DNA of 64,000 nucleotides from Gemmatimonadota bacterium (GCA_028287305.1 JAQBPX010000038.1:372001-436000), one strand, 5' to 3'. Shown: positions 36,326-46,180, counted from the stretch's first letter. The notes: generated from the sequence alone by a model not told the origin. A program made the numbers and translations.

Positions 36326-38887
36326 GTCGGCCGCCGTCAGGTCGATCACGATCAAGCCGTTCTCCGTGAGCGCGAACAGCTTGAGCACCACGTTCGGCGG
36401 ATCACCCGGCAGCCGCCGGCTGGCGCGCAGCGGTCCATAGATCGCCTTCTTGAGCTGGAGCCGGCCGCGGTTCACGTAATGCGCCACGTCCATGATCTCG
36501 ATCTGCCCGCTCTGCGCGGCGATGAAGGCGACCCGTTCCGCTTCCGGTGTCAGCGTTCCGCGCGCACCCGGATGGAATGCCAGGCCCGCACCGTTGTCGA
36601 ACGAGTCGTACTTGCCGTCGAGTCGCAGGTGAAACGGATTGTCGATGGCCGAGTTGTACGTCTGCTGGCCATGCGACGCCACCTGGAGGCCCACGCTGTC
36701 TATCGCCAACCCGAATACAGGTTCTGAGGCGTTATCCATGAGGTCTCGAGTCGTGACCTGCGGCGAGAAGAAGGGCGGCGCAGCCAGCGAGGGGTCAGGA
36801 TCGTTCACGAGCACCACTCGTCCAGCCAGCGTCTTGGTGTTGCCCTCGCCGAAGCCCACCCACGAGCGGTCGCCGGCGGCGGCCACGAAGGTGGTGTCCT
36901 TGAGGTCGAGCGACAGCAGGTCCAGGCGATACACCAGCTCGGCGTCGCTCCCGCCCGCATTCGCCAGCGAGACGGCGTTCACCGGGATCGTGTCGAACAC
37001 GGTCACGGCGCCGCTCGCCTGGCCATACGGGTGGTCGAAGATGAACAGCGTGTCGGAGTTCAGCGAGCTCGGGAGCGTGGCGCCGATCGCGATCGAGTCC
37101 ACGTTGAAGAGCGTGTAGATCACCGTGGTGCTCGCCTGCAGGATGTTGCCGTACTGCCAGATCTGGCGCGGGTCGGGCACCGGCAGGCTGGGGTCGAGCC
37201 AGCGGATGGTGCCGGCCGGCGCGGTGACGGTGGGGCGCGTGGAGTAGAACACGCGGCCACCCGCCGACTGCGCGACGTACTGCGGGCGGTCGGAGTAGCT
37301 GAACGGTCCGGCCGCGGTCAGCGAGATCTTGCCGGACTTGTCGTCCTTCGTGACCGTGACCTGGTAGACGTAGGTGTTGCGCGTGCGGATGCGGCGGTCG
37401 AGCGGCTCCACGACTTCGCGCGGGTTGCCCGAGGTGCCGAGGAACACGCGGCTGATGGTGGTCGCGCCGGAGTTCGCCACGAGCAGCGTGTCCGGGCTGT
37501 TGCCGATGAACATGCCCCAGGGAAGCGAACCGACGCTCACGCCAAGGGAATCGAACTGCTTCGCCGCGTTCTGGAAGATCTCGAGGCGATTGAGGTTGAT
37601 GTTCGAGAGGAAGATGTTGCCGCGCTTCGTGTCCACGACCACGTCACCAATGACGCCGTTGCGCGGCAGCTTGAAGGTGCGGCCGTACACGATCAGCGAC
37701 GAATCCGCAAAGGCCAGTGCGGCGCTTCCCTGCGGCGTGGTGGTGCCGGTCTTGACCGAGAAGCCCACGCGACCGGACTGGTCGTAGGCGAAGCTCGACA
37801 CCTGCACGCGGCGCCCCTGGTCCGTGGTGGCCAGGTTGAGCGGCAGCTGCACGCGGGCGTTCGAGGTGAACGGCTGCGGCAGCGTCACGCTGTCGCGCTT
37901 GATCAGGCGGCCGGCGCTGTCGGTGACCACGAAGCCCACGATGCGAATGCCGTCGCCCGCGGCGGAGACGATCACCGAGTCGGTGATCTCCGAGCGCGAG
38001 AGCACTTCCTGCGTGACGCGGGGCTGCGCGCTGCTGCCGCTGCGCACGATCACCACCAGCGGTGCAGTGGCGCCGGGCTGGCGGTTGATGTCCACCGCGT
38101 CGGTGGTGACGGTGATGCGGCCGCGCACGGGCGCATCGATCGGGATGCGAACGGTGCCCGAGACATTCACTTCACGCGTGTTCGCGCCGGTGAACGACGA
38201 CTTGATGGTGGTGTCGAGCTTCGTGGGCCAGTTGGCCTCACCCACCACGTGCACGCTGAGCGAGGCGACGCCGTCATTCGACGTGGCACGCGCCGCGATC
38301 GAGAGGCCGACGCCCGCAGGCACGGAATCACCGGCGGCCGGGCTGAGCAGCGTGACGCGCGGTCCGGCGACGATGTTGACGCGCTTGAACACGGTGTCCG
38401 TGTTGCCGGCGGAGTCGAACACGACCGCCTGGATCACGAGGCTGTCGAGCGACGTGTCGACCGGCACGGCGGGCTTCAGGTAGCGGCGCACGAGGGTGTC
38501 GCGAAGCCCCGCCCGGAAGATGTCGCCGCCCGAGGGCGCCAGCACGGGGCTGTAGCGGACCGTCTTCACCAGCGTGCCGAGCGCGGCGCTGCCCTTGTAG
38601 GTCAGCCCCGTGATCTCGACGCCGGCCAGCGCCTTGTCGTCATGCAGCTTGGCGACGACCAGGATCGAGTCGCCCGTGTTGACGAGCAGCCCCGTGGCGG
38701 GCGTGTCGATCGACACGGTCGGCTTCGACAGGTCGGTGCCGCCCTTGCCGGTCGTGGTGGTGCCCGTCCCGCTTCCGGACGGCGTTCCACCGAAGGCAAC
38801 CGGCTCGGTGGGCGCACCCGAGTCGCAGCTGAGAATGATGGCGATGGCGCCCGCGAGGGCGGCAAGCCGATAATGAACGATTCGCAT
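36308..38887 (-). CDS. Large surface lipoprotein with Ig-like domains and a beta-propeller
   Basis: This 859-residue protein has a lipoprotein signal (ALAGAIAIILSC). After a Gly/Thr-rich linker (GGTPSGSGTGTTTTGKGG) come Ig-like or cadherin-like domains (TVSIDTPATGLLVNTGDSILVVAKL, TLLSPAAGDSVPAGVGLSIAARAT, ITVTTDAVD). The second half, from about residue 400, has propeller-like repeats (GVIGDVVVDTKRGNIFLSNINLNRLEIF, PWGMFIGNSPDTLLVANSGATTISRVFL). GTG 38890 is the alternative start. It follows pilQ by 24 bases as the last gene of the pilMNOPQ operon, which suggests a role in pilus-linked adhesion; this is inferred from position. Confidence 0.82.
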   Translation of the reverse strand: MRIVHYRLAALAGAIAIILSCDSGAPTEPVAFGGTPSGSGTGTTTTGKGGTDLSKPTVSIDTPATGLLVNTGDSILVVAKLHDDKALAGVEITGLTYKGSAALGTLVKTVRYSPVLAPSGGDIFRAGLRDTLVRRYLKPAVPVDTSLDSLVIQAVVFDSAGNTDTVFKRVNIVAGPRVTLLSPAAGDSVPAGVGLSIAARATSNDGVASLSVHVVGEANWPTKLDTTIKSSFTGANTREVNVSGTVRIPIDAPVRGRITVTTDAVDINRQPGATAPLVVIVRSGSSAQPRVTQEVLSRSEITDSVIVSAAGDGIRIVGFVVTDSAGRLIKRDSVTLPQPFTSNARVQLPLNLATTDQGRRVQVSSFAYDQSGRVGFSVKTGTTTPQGSAALAFADSSLIVYGRTFKLPRNGVIGDVVVDTKRGNIFLSNINLNRLEIFQNAAKQFDSLGVSVGSLPWGMFIGNSPDTLLVANSGATTISRVFLGTSGNPREVVEPLDRRIRTRNTYVYQVTVTKDDKSGKISLTAAGPFSYSDRPQYVAQSAGGRVFYSTRPTVTAPAGTIRWLDPSLPVPDPRQIWQYGNILQASTTVIYTLFNVDSIAIGATLPSSLNSDTLFIFDHPYGQASGAVTVFDTIPVNAVSLANAGGSDAELVYRLDLLSLDLKDTTFVAAAGDRSWVGFGEGNTKTLAGRVVLVNDPDPSLAAPPFFSPQVTTRDLMDNASEPVFGLAIDSVGLQVASHGQQTYNSAIDNPFHLRLDGKYDSFDNGAGLAFHPGARGTLTPEAERVAFIAAQSGQIEIMDVAHYVNRGRLQLKKAIYGPLRASRRLPGDPPNVVLKLFALTENGLIVIDLTAADIKASP

Positions 38888-38911
38888 CACGTTACTCCAC
38901 GCACGCCAGGG

Positions 38912-40912
38912 TCAGCGTACAGTCGGGGGAATGACCGGCGGCGCCGGCGCTTCCCCCTCGTCGATGATATGCGGCGTGATGAGGATCAGCAGGTCACGCT
39001 TGGTTTCCTGCTTGTTCGTCACGCCGAACAGGCGACCGATGAACGGAAGGTCCACCAGCACCGGGATTCCGGATTTCGTCACTGACACACGCGTCTGCGT
39101 CAGGCCACCGACCACGGCCGTTTCGCCATCCGCCACGAGCATCTCGTTGTTGACGCTCTGCGTCGGGAACACCGCGCCCACGTCGCCCGACTGGAACTGC
39201 ACGTCGGAATTCTCGGCGTGGATGCTCATGAGAATCTGCCGGTTGTTCGTGATCTGCGGCGTGACCTGGAGCACCACACCGGTCTGCCGGAACGACACCG
39301 TGGCGCGTGCGCCCGTTCCGGACCCCGCCTCCACGACTCGAATGGGGACCTGCGTACCGGCCGAGAGGTCCGCCGTGCGGTTGTTGAGCGTGGTCACGCT
39401 CGGCTCCGCCTGGACGTCGAGGAGCGACACGTCCTGCAGGGCCTCGAGGAAGCTCGTGAGGTTGTACTTGCCGAGCGCGGCCGAGTAGACCAGCTGCAGC
39501 GCCGCGTTCGGGATGACACCGGATGCATTGGCGAGCGCGGCCAGCGCGCTGCCGCCCAGGTTGAAGATGCCGGCGCCCGTGGTCGTGATCGCCGCGCCGG
39601 TGGAGTCGAGGCGCGGGACGAGCGTATTGAAGAAGTGGTCGTTCGTGCCGAGGTCGTACTTGATGCCGAGCGCCTCGAGCTGCGTGCGATCCACCAGGAT
39701 GATCTTCGCCTTGATGTTCACCTGCGGCTGGCGCAGGTCGAGCGAGCGGGCGTAAGCCTCGAGCGCCTCGATGTTGCGCGCGACGTCGGTGATCGAGATC
39801 GAGTTGGTCAGCGAGTCAGCCGTCACGGCGCCGCGCTGCGGGCAGCGCAGGTCCGTGGTGACGGCAAGGCCGGTCTGCGACGTGGGCGCATTGCCGCCGG
39901 TCGCGGCGGGCGTGCCGGGGTTGGCGCTCGCGCCGGCGTTGCCGCTCGCCGCGTTGTTGGCGTTGTTGTTGGCGGTGTTGGTGCTCGGGACCACGCACTG
40001 GCGCGAGAGGCGCTCGCGCACCGGGCCCGCCGCGGAGTAGGCCCGCGTGTAGTTCAGGCGGAAGGTGCGCGTGAGCAGCGGCTCGCTGAGCCCGCGCGTC
40101 GCGATCGACTCGTAGGTGTCCACCACGATGATGCCCTCGGCATCCTCGCGGGCGTCGAAGCCGTTCGCGTTGAGGATCGCGCGCATCGCCACGTCCCAGG
40201 GCTTGTCGGCGATTTCCGCGGTGACCTGCCCCTTCACGTCCTTGGCCGGGATGATGGTGCGTCCCGAGAACGCCGCGAAGGCGGAGAGCACGTCGGCGAT
40301 CGGCGAATCCTGGAAGGCGATCGTGATGCGCGGCTGCGTGGACTGCTGGAACAGCGGGCCGGTGAGCGCGGTGAACTGCGCCTTGGGATCCTTCTGGTCG
40401 GGCGTGCTGGCGCGGTCGCCCGCGTCGCCCTGCGGGATCACGGCGGCCTGCTCGTCCACGTGAACGGCCACGCGGGCGTTGCCGTCGCCACCGGTGCGCC
40501 ACGAGGCGAACTCGGTGCGCTCGGTCTCGATCGAGAGGTGCACGGCGCCATCCTGCTGCGACACCGTGTAGCGGTGCGGCGAATCGAGCGTCACCACCAC
40601 CCGCACCACGTTCCGGCGGAACTGGGAGTAGCGCACGTCCACGATGCCACCGCGCGCCACGCGGTCATAGCCACGATTGGCCATGCCGAGCGAGGCACCG
40701 GTGATGTCGAGCACGATCTTTTCCGGTCCGTGCATGACGAAGTCCTGCACCCGCACCGCCCCATCCACGCCGACGACCACGTCGGCGCGACCGGAGGAGG
40801 GCTGGATGCTCAGACTCGTCACGGCGCCCTCGTCCACCGGCAGGGCATGCGCGCGGGGCGCAGCCGCCAGGCCGACGAGGAATGCGGAGACGACCATCAG
40901 CGAACGCTTCAT
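38912..40912 (-). CDS. pilQ: Type IV pilus secretin PilQ
   Basis: This 666-residue outer-membrane secretin lets the pilus pass. Signal peptide MKRSLMVVSAFLVGLAAAPRAHA; AMIN-like domain near residues 35-130 (LVMHGPEKIVLDITGASLG-like string); secretin N domains (IADVLSAFAAFSGRTIIPAKDVKGQV, NSISITDVARNIEALEAYAR, QVNIKAKIILVDRTQLEALGI); and the C-terminal secretin barrel (EPSVTTLNNRTADLSAGTQVPIRV, VNNEMLVADGETAVVGGL, IPVLVDLPFIGRLFGVTNK, LLILITPHII). An Asn/Ala/Gly-rich insertion lies near residue 320. The start overlaps the pilP stop. Confidence 0.95.
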   Translation of the reverse strand: MKRSLMVVSAFLVGLAAAPRAHALPVDEGAVTSLSIQPSSGRADVVVGVDGAVRVQDFVMHGPEKIVLDITGASLGMANRGYDRVARGGIVDVRYSQFRRNVVRVVVTLDSPHRYTVSQQDGAVHLSIETERTEFASWRTGGDGNARVAVHVDEQAAVIPQGDAGDRASTPDQKDPKAQFTALTGPLFQQSTQPRITIAFQDSPIADVLSAFAAFSGRTIIPAKDVKGQVTAEIADKPWDVAMRAILNANGFDAREDAEGIIVVDTYESIATRGLSEPLLTRTFRLNYTRAYSAAGPVRERLSRQCVVPSTNTANNNANNAASGNAGASANPGTPAATGGNAPTSQTGLAVTTDLRCPQRGAVTADSLTNSISITDVARNIEALEAYARSLDLRQPQVNIKAKIILVDRTQLEALGIKYDLGTNDHFFNTLVPRLDSTGAAITTTGAGIFNLGGSALAALANASGVIPNAALQLVYSAALGKYNLTSFLEALQDVSLLDVQAEPSVTTLNNRTADLSAGTQVPIRVVEAGSGTGARATVSFRQTGVVLQVTPQITNNRQILMSIHAENSDVQFQSGDVGAVFPTQSVNNEMLVADGETAVVGGLTQTRVSVTKSGIPVLVDLPFIGRLFGVTNKQETKRDLLILITPHIIDEGEAPAPPVIPPTVR

Positions 40913-41517
40913 GGGATCCTCACCTTTGACGTATCACCCATCACCAGGGAGTCCCGGCGATTGAATCCAAACTCTTCGATCGAGAAGATCACGGCGCGCG
41001 GCTTGATCATGACGACGCGCATGCGCCCCACGAGCTGGCCGATCAGCGCACGGTACTGCTGCTTGGTGGTCAGGTCGCGCATGATCGCCACCGGACGCTT
41101 GCCACTCATGTCGTAGAGCACGCCCACCAGCCGCAGGTCGGCGAGCGCGGGACGCAGGTCACCGGAGGCGAGCAGCGAGACGAATGGGTCGCGACGCCCG
41201 CTGCGGTCGTAGTCGAACACCTCGCGCGTGAGCGGCGCGATGCCGGGGATGGCCTTGGGGTCGGCCTTGCCCGCGACACCAGCAGCGCCGGCAGTGACCG
41301 GCGCCGTGGGAGGCGCGCCCTTCACGCCCTTCGGCGGCGCAACCTTCTCGTCGCCGTTCTGCTGCGCGATCACGGCACCATCGGTGGCCTTGGCGGCGCG
41401 CTTGGCCGCGCCGATGGCCGAGCCGATCGGCGGCGCGGACTGCGCACCGGCGACCAGCAGCGCCGCGGGCACGACGCAGGCGGAAATCAGGAGACTGCGC
41501 ACGGCGGACGGCCTCAT
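40909..41517 (-). CDS. pilP: Type IV pilus assembly protein PilP
   Basis: This 202-residue periplasmic protein has a signal or anchor (SLLISACVVPAALLVAGAQ), a long Pro/Ala linker and a C-terminal beta domain with YDRSGRRDPFVSLL, ADLRLVGVLYDMSGKRPVAIMRD and a late string VVMIKPRAVIFSIEEFGF, which corresponds to the PilP fold that bridges PilNO and PilQ. Overlaps of ATGA type with both neighbours place it firmly in the operon. Confidence 0.85.
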   Translation of the reverse strand: MRPSAVRSLLISACVVPAALLVAGAQSAPPIGSAIGAAKRAAKATDGAVIAQQNGDEKVAPPKGVKGAPPTAPVTAGAAGVAGKADPKAIPGIAPLTREVFDYDRSGRRDPFVSLLASGDLRPALADLRLVGVLYDMSGKRPVAIMRDLTTKQQYRALIGQLVGRMRVVMIKPRAVIFSIEEFGFNRRDSLVMGDTSKVRIP

Positions 41518-42137
41518 GGCTTCTTCTCCACCGGCGGCGGCAGCTTGGACTGGCCGGGCGCGTGGGAGACGTAGGTCTGGATCTGGAGCTTGGCGTCGAG
41601 GATCGCGACGAACTTGTTCTTCTGGTTGACCGGCACGTTCCGCGAGGTGGGCAGCAGCGCCAGGTTCATCGGCGCCACGATCCGCTGGAGCGATCCCACG
41701 TTCGTGAGGAACGCGGCGATGTTATGGTAGGAACCCGTGACGCCGATCTTGTAGCGCTGGGCGTCGAAGTTGTCGCCGATCTGGTTGACGTCGGGCGCCA
41801 CGTCGGAGAGGTCGAGGCCCGCGCGACGCGCAGCCGTCGACACCTGCTCGAGCAGCACCGGCACCTCGTTCTCCGACGGGACCAGCTGCCGCATGAGCGC
41901 CAGGTCGTGGGAGAGCGCCTCCGCCTGCACCTTGAACGATGCGGCGGTGCCGCGCTTCACGTCGGCCTGGGTCTGCGCATTGCGCTGCTCCAGGGAATCC
42001 ACGTGCTGCTCGAGCGCGTCGAGGGTGATCTCCTGCGGCGAGTACACGAAGTTCCAGTAGGCGCCGGCGCCGCCGAGTGCGAGGACGACGATCAGCGCCA
42101 TCAACTGGTCGCGCGGATTGGATGGGAGGAGTGCCAT
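41514..42137 (-). CDS. pilO: Type IV pilus inner-membrane protein PilO
   Basis: This 207-residue protein has one N-terminal membrane helix (LMALIVVLALGGAGAYWNFVY), a coiled coil (LEQHVDSLEQRNAQTQADVKRG) and the ferredoxin-like domain typical of PilO (LLEQVSTAARRAGLDLSDVAPD, KIGVTGSYHNIAAFLTNVGSL). It pairs with PilN to form the alignment complex between PilM and PilP. It is immediately downstream of pilN. Confidence 0.93.
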   Translation of the reverse strand: MALLPSNPRDQLMALIVVLALGGAGAYWNFVYSPQEITLDALEQHVDSLEQRNAQTQADVKRGTAASFKVQAEALSHDLALMRQLVPSENEVPVLLEQVSTAARRAGLDLSDVAPDVNQIGDNFDAQRYKIGVTGSYHNIAAFLTNVGSLQRIVAPMNLALLPTSRNVPVNQKNKFVAILDAKLQIQTYVSHAPGQSKLPPPVEKKP

Positions 42138-42938
42138 CTATTTCACCGAGAGCGCAACGGGAACGCGCTTCACTTCAGCGGGAGTGGGTCGCGTGTACAC
42201 GGCTTCGAGCTCGAACTGCGTGACGTCGCGGCCACCGTCCACGGCCGGCTCCGTCTTGGTGAGCTGGATCGAGCCGAGGAAGGGCGAGGCCTCGAGGTCA
42301 CGCATGTAGCGCGTGAGCGCCTGCATGTCGACGGTGCGGCCGAGGATGCGAACGTGAATGGTGTCGAGCGGGATGACGCCCGAGTCCTTCTTCTTCTTGG
42401 GCGGCGCCTTGGCGGCGGCAGCGGCGGCAGCGGCAGCGGCGGCCGTGTCACCAGGGGCGACGGCAGCGGGCGCGGGCGGCTTGGGCGCCGCGAGCACGTT
42501 CACCGTGCCCTGCGGGGTGCCCCCATACGTGATGGAAGTGAGCCAGGTGTACGGCGGCAGGTTCTCGCTCGCCGCCGCCATGATGTGCGGCCAGATGAAG
42601 CGGTCGTCGTCGATGGCGCGGATGATGTTGAGCTGGCGCACCACCGTGTCGCGTCGCGCTTCCCACTGCGCGCGGTCGGCGAGCAGGGTGGCATACTGCG
42701 TCGAGTCCTTCACGGCCTTGTCCTGCCGCGTCTCGAGCCCCACCTGCTTGCTGTGCGCGGTGAGGAACATGAACGCCACGGCGCCGATGCCCACGATGCC
42801 CGCGCCCACGCCGCTGGCGAGGTACTTGTCCTTGACGCGCTCGGAGACCTTCGCGAACGCCGCACGGGGATTGAACCCCGCACCGCCGCTGCGACGGACC
42901 TTTTTCTTGGCGCCTGGGAGGAGATTGATCTCGATCAT
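42138..42938 (-). CDS. pilN: Type IV pilus assembly protein PilN
   Basis: This 266-residue protein starts with the diagnostic cytoplasmic motif MIEINLLPG, which binds PilM. A membrane helix (GAGIVGIGAVAFMFLTAH) is followed by a coiled coil and a periplasmic domain. The periplasmic part carries a long alanine run (PGDTAAAAAAAAAAAKAPPKKKKD) that separates it from the end domain, longer than usual for PilN. It lies eleven bases after pilM. Confidence 0.93.
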   Translation of the reverse strand: MIEINLLPGAKKKVRRSGGAGFNPRAAFAKVSERVKDKYLASGVGAGIVGIGAVAFMFLTAHSKQVGLETRQDKAVKDSTQYATLLADRAQWEARRDTVVRQLNIIRAIDDDRFIWPHIMAAASENLPPYTWLTSITYGGTPQGTVNVLAAPKPPAPAAVAPGDTAAAAAAAAAAAKAPPKKKKDSGVIPLDTIHVRILGRTVDMQALTRYMRDLEASPFLGSIQLTKTEPAVDGGRDVTQFELEAVYTRPTPAEVKRVPVALSVK

Positions 42939-42949
42939 GATGCCATGCC

Positions 42950-43993
42950 TCAGCCAACCTGCCGAAGCGCCAGCCCAAGGGGCAACATCAGAAGCGGCGC
43001 GATTTCATCAGTGACGAGCGACTCGAGGGCGCCGTCACGCACGTGCAAGTTTGCCAAGGGGTTGGCCCCCTCCACTTGAAGTCTTAGGCGATCTGCCAGC
43101 ATCGCGCCGATCCCCGGAATCCGGGAGCCGCCACCGCACAGGTAGATGTGCGAGACCTGGCTTCCGCTGCGGGAGTTGGCCGAGAGGAACGCGGCTGCGC
43201 GCTCGATGCCCACGGCGATCTCCTCACCGCGCCCGGGAACCACGGCATCCAGGTGCGGCGAGCGATCCATCCCCTGCACGAGTCCCTGCGCCTCTTCCGG
43301 CGACAGCCCGCGCTCACGCTGCAGGTCCTCGGCGAACCGCCGGGTACCGACGGTGAGGTCTCGCGTGAGGACGGGAACACCCTCCTCGAGGATGTTGATG
43401 TTGGTCACTTCGTGGCCGATGTTCACCAGCGCCACCACGCCCTGCATGGCATCGGGGTGATTCAGCTCGAAGGCGTTGTGCAGCGCGAAGGCGTCCACGT
43501 CCACCAGCGCGGGCTCCAGGCCGGCGTCGGTGAGGATGCGGATCTTGGACTCGATCAGCTCGCGCTTGGCCGCCACGAGGAGCACGCTCATCTCGAGCCC
43601 CTCGTCGTCCGGGTCGAGGATCTGGAAATCCAGCTCCACCGACTCCATGTCGAAGGGGACGTGCTGCTCCGCCTCCCAGCGCATCAGCTCGCGCGCCTGC
43701 TGCTCCTTGACGCGCTCGATCTGGATCTTCTTGATGATCACGTCGCGGCCGCCCACGGCGGTCACGACCTGCTTCGTCTTGACGTCAGCCGCGGCGAGGG
43801 CCGCCTGGATGGCTTCCGCGACGATCCCCGGATCCATGACTTCGCCCTCGACGATGGCATCGGGGAGGAGGGGATGCACGGCGACTCGCACGAGCTCTGG
43901 CTCACTCTTGGAGTGGTCGATGACCACCACCTTGATGAGTCCGGAGCCGATGTCCAGGCCAACCGTAGTTTTCTTGCGACCGAAGAGAGCCAT
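42950..43993 (-). CDS. pilM: Type IV pilus actin-like ATPase PilM
   Basis: This 347-residue protein is FtsA/actin-like and binds the PilN tail in the cytoplasm. ATP-site strings are LDIGSGLIKVVVI, VALVNIGHEVTNINIL and LCGGGSRIPGIGAMLADRL; IIKKIQIERVKEQQARELMRWEAEQHVPFD is also family-typical. ATG 43993 is chosen because the homology starts MALFGRKK; the frame stays open upstream. First gene of pilMNOPQ. Confidence 0.96.
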   Translation of the reverse strand: MALFGRKKTTVGLDIGSGLIKVVVIDHSKSEPELVRVAVHPLLPDAIVEGEVMDPGIVAEAIQAALAAADVKTKQVVTAVGGRDVIIKKIQIERVKEQQARELMRWEAEQHVPFDMESVELDFQILDPDDEGLEMSVLLVAAKRELIESKIRILTDAGLEPALVDVDAFALHNAFELNHPDAMQGVVALVNIGHEVTNINILEEGVPVLTRDLTVGTRRFAEDLQRERGLSPEEAQGLVQGMDRSPHLDAVVPGRGEEIAVGIERAAAFLSANSRSGSQVSHIYLCGGGSRIPGIGAMLADRLRLQVEGANPLANLHVRDGALESLVTDEIAPLLMLPLGLALRQVG

Positions 43994-44279
43994 ATGGTAG
44001 GGACCCAGTCGCGGCCGGTAACCGGCGCGCACCGCGATAGAGGAGGACTGCGGAGGGACGCAAGCGGGAGCGCGAAGTTGAAGGGGCGCTCCCCTACCTG
44101 TCAACGGGCTTTAAGCGAGCGGCTTTATGAATTGCCACGCTTGAACTTGACTAGCGTATGGCAAGAGCGTCACAGCCCGCTTTCGAAGTGGGACCGAGCG
44201 TCCGGTCCCTCCGCCGAATTACGACCGACCCGACTGCAGGTAACAAGGCAGCGCTCGTCACGCTGCGGCATCGCAGCGC
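43994..44279. other. Intergenic region upstream of pilM
   Basis: About 286 bases lie between the pilX-like gene and pilM, both on the minus strand. They contain a hairpin at 44066-44093 and, further up, TTGACA (minus strand 44104-44099) without a convincing -10 box. No gene is evident; the open plus-strand frame here is a shadow of the pilX-like gene. Confidence 0.5.
44066..44093 (-). terminator. Hairpin between minor-pilin genes and pilM
   Basis: GGGAGCGC (44066-44073) and GCGCTCCC (44086-44093) form a perfect 8-bp stem with a 12-base loop. It could end the minor-pilin transcript or shape the pilM leader. There is no T-run, so the terminator role is uncertain. Confidence 0.4.
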
Positions 44280-45254
44280 TCAGGGGAGCTCGATCCAGCC
44301 CCAGCGAGAGACTGGCGCCACTCGCCCAAACTGCCGGGAAAGCGCCAGGAGCGTGCAGCTCGAACGTTGTAACTCGAAGCCGGACATAAGGTTGATGGGT
44401 CCGCTCGCCACGAGCGCCCCTTTCAGGTGCACCGCGCCGGCCTCCACGCTCCCTCGCACCACGATCATACCATTGAAGGCGAAGGGCGGTCTGAGACGCA
44501 GGTCACCATTCACCATGAGGATGCCGGTTCCCGAGCCTTCGCTCATGGTGGTACTGCCATTCACGAGCACGATCGAGCCGGGCGCCACGCAGCCCTGGCC
44601 CAGGCACCAGATGGTCCGCCCATCGAGCGACGGCGCCTCGAACGATGCCCCTGCGCGCGCGGCCAGCTCCGGCCAGGAAAGGCCGCCCACGCTGTCGGGC
44701 GGGGATGACGCTGTATCGGTCGCCGTGATGGGCTTCACGGGGCGGGAGTCGCATGCGGGGACGTCGGCATCCGTCGCGGTCACCAGGGCATCAGCTGCCG
44801 ACGTCACCTGGCCGCGCACCGTGAGCGGTGAGTCTCCGGCGGACGTAGGCGCGCGCCACTCGATGATGCGCGCGGCGCGGCGGCGCGCCGCAGTGCTGCG
44901 GGCGCGCGCGTTCGATCCGCCGGAGTCCACAAGAGCGACCGCCTCCACGGTGAGCCACCAGGTCGTCGCGCTCGCGCGCGTGATCCAGCGTCGTGCCGAG
45001 GCGCTGGAACCGGCGACGGGCCCGAGCTCCACTGTTCCGCGCACTGCGTCCGCCAGGCGGGCCGTCGTATCCCATTCGGCCAGCGTTCGCGAGATCGCGA
45101 GGTCCACCAGTGCGGCGCTGGCGTGGACTCCCTGGGTGCGGCGGGCGGCGTCCATCGCGTGCAGGCTGGTCCACCACGCCGCGGCGAGGAGGGCCGACGA
45201 CACGGCGAGCACCAGCAGGGCGATGGGCAGTGCGATGCCCCGGCGCCGCCTCAC
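44280..45254 (-). CDS. PilX-like type IV pilus minor protein
   Basis: This 324-residue protein has a short basic start (MRRRRGIALP) followed by one hydrophobic helix (IALLVLAVSSALLAAAWWTSLHAM), as in PilX/GspK-like proteins of minor-pilin clusters. The rest is a soluble domain with ISRTLAEWDTTARLADAV and SIVLVNGSTTMSEGSGTGILMVNGDL. The GTG start overlaps the stop of the pilW-like gene. Gene order (pilV-, pilW-, pilX-like) is the usual one and supports the role in priming pilus assembly. Confidence 0.72.
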   Translation of the reverse strand: MRRRRGIALPIALLVLAVSSALLAAAWWTSLHAMDAARRTQGVHASAALVDLAISRTLAEWDTTARLADAVRGTVELGPVAGSSASARRWITRASATTWWLTVEAVALVDSGGSNARARSTAARRRAARIIEWRAPTSAGDSPLTVRGQVTSAADALVTATDADVPACDSRPVKPITATDTASSPPDSVGGLSWPELAARAGASFEAPSLDGRTIWCLGQGCVAPGSIVLVNGSTTMSEGSGTGILMVNGDLRLRPPFAFNGMIVVRGSVEAGAVHLKGALVASGPINLMSGFELQRSSCTLLALSRQFGRVAPVSRWGWIELP

Positions 45255-46180
45255 CGGTGGCTGCGCAGGGCGATCACCGCCATGGCCGAGTCGCCGAGCG
45301 TGAAGCCGAGAGGTAGAGAGCCCGCCAGGTCGCGCGATGGCGGCGGCGCAGGCGAGCGCGCAGTGACCTCGATGCGGCGCGCAGCGGATGGATCAGCCAG
45401 CGGAAGCGCGAGCGGCGCATCGGTCGAGTCATGGATCGAGAGGTGGAAGCCGGTTTTCGAGGGGTCGCTGCTGTAGGGTGCGAGGGGCCCGGCCACGGGC
45501 TGGATGACGTCGAAGCGACCGAGTGCCCCGTTCCATCCGCGCCAGCCCAGCCACCAGCTCTTGTCCGAGGCCTTGTAGAGTGACCATCGCGCTCGTCGGC
45601 GGATGAGCACCATGTCGCCGACGGCGGGGGGCGTGTCGGCGCTGTCGGTGCGGACGAGGTTGATGATCCAGCGTGCGGATGCCGGCTGTCGCCACTCGGT
45701 GGTGTCGCTGCCGTCGCAGCGGTTGCCCGAGCGTGCGGCGCCGGTTACGGCGCCGGCATGCCAGCGCTGTCGCCCTCCGGTGCCGGCGAGCCAGCGAATG
45801 TCGTCGCCGTTCTCCGGCGGCGTGTTGGCCGTGCCGAGAGTCGCGGTGCCCGGGGTGGTGGGAATGGCGACGACGACTTCACTCGCGCTCGCGGCGCAGG
45901 CGAGGCCCGCGAGCAGCGTGGATTCGATTTCGACCGCGCTGTCGCGGGTGGTCCCGACGATGTCGGCCGCGTCGATGGCGAGGAGAGACGCGGCGAGGGC
46001 ATCGACGGCGGCGTCGACCTGTGCGCGGGACTGCGACGAGCGGGCAAGCGCATCGAGCACGCGCTGCTCGTGGAGGCTGGCGCTGGCGATGGCCGCGCCG
46101 ACGAGACCGAAGAGCGAGAGCGCGATGAGCGCTTCGACCAGCGTGTTGCCGCGGCGTGGAGCGTAGCCGCGCCTCAGCAT
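45251..46180 (-). CDS. PilW-like minor pilin
   Basis: This 309-residue protein starts at ATG 46180 and begins MLRRGYAPRRGNTLVEALIALSLFGLVG, a prepilin-type leader cut before N/T-LVEAL with the conserved Glu5-like residue. The hydrophobic helix is followed by a large soluble domain with two cysteines. It overlaps the pilV-like gene by seven bases and the pilX-like gene by four. The frame upstream of 46180 is not coding. Confidence 0.75.
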   Translation of the reverse strand: MLRRGYAPRRGNTLVEALIALSLFGLVGAAIASASLHEQRVLDALARSSQSRAQVDAAVDALAASLLAIDAADIVGTTRDSAVEIESTLLAGLACAASASEVVVAIPTTPGTATLGTANTPPENGDDIRWLAGTGGRQRWHAGAVTGAARSGNRCDGSDTTEWRQPASARWIINLVRTDSADTPPAVGDMVLIRRRARWSLYKASDKSWWLGWRGWNGALGRFDVIQPVAGPLAPYSSDPSKTGFHLSIHDSTDAPLALPLADPSAARRIEVTARSPAPPPSRDLAGSLPLGFTLGDSAMAVIALRSHR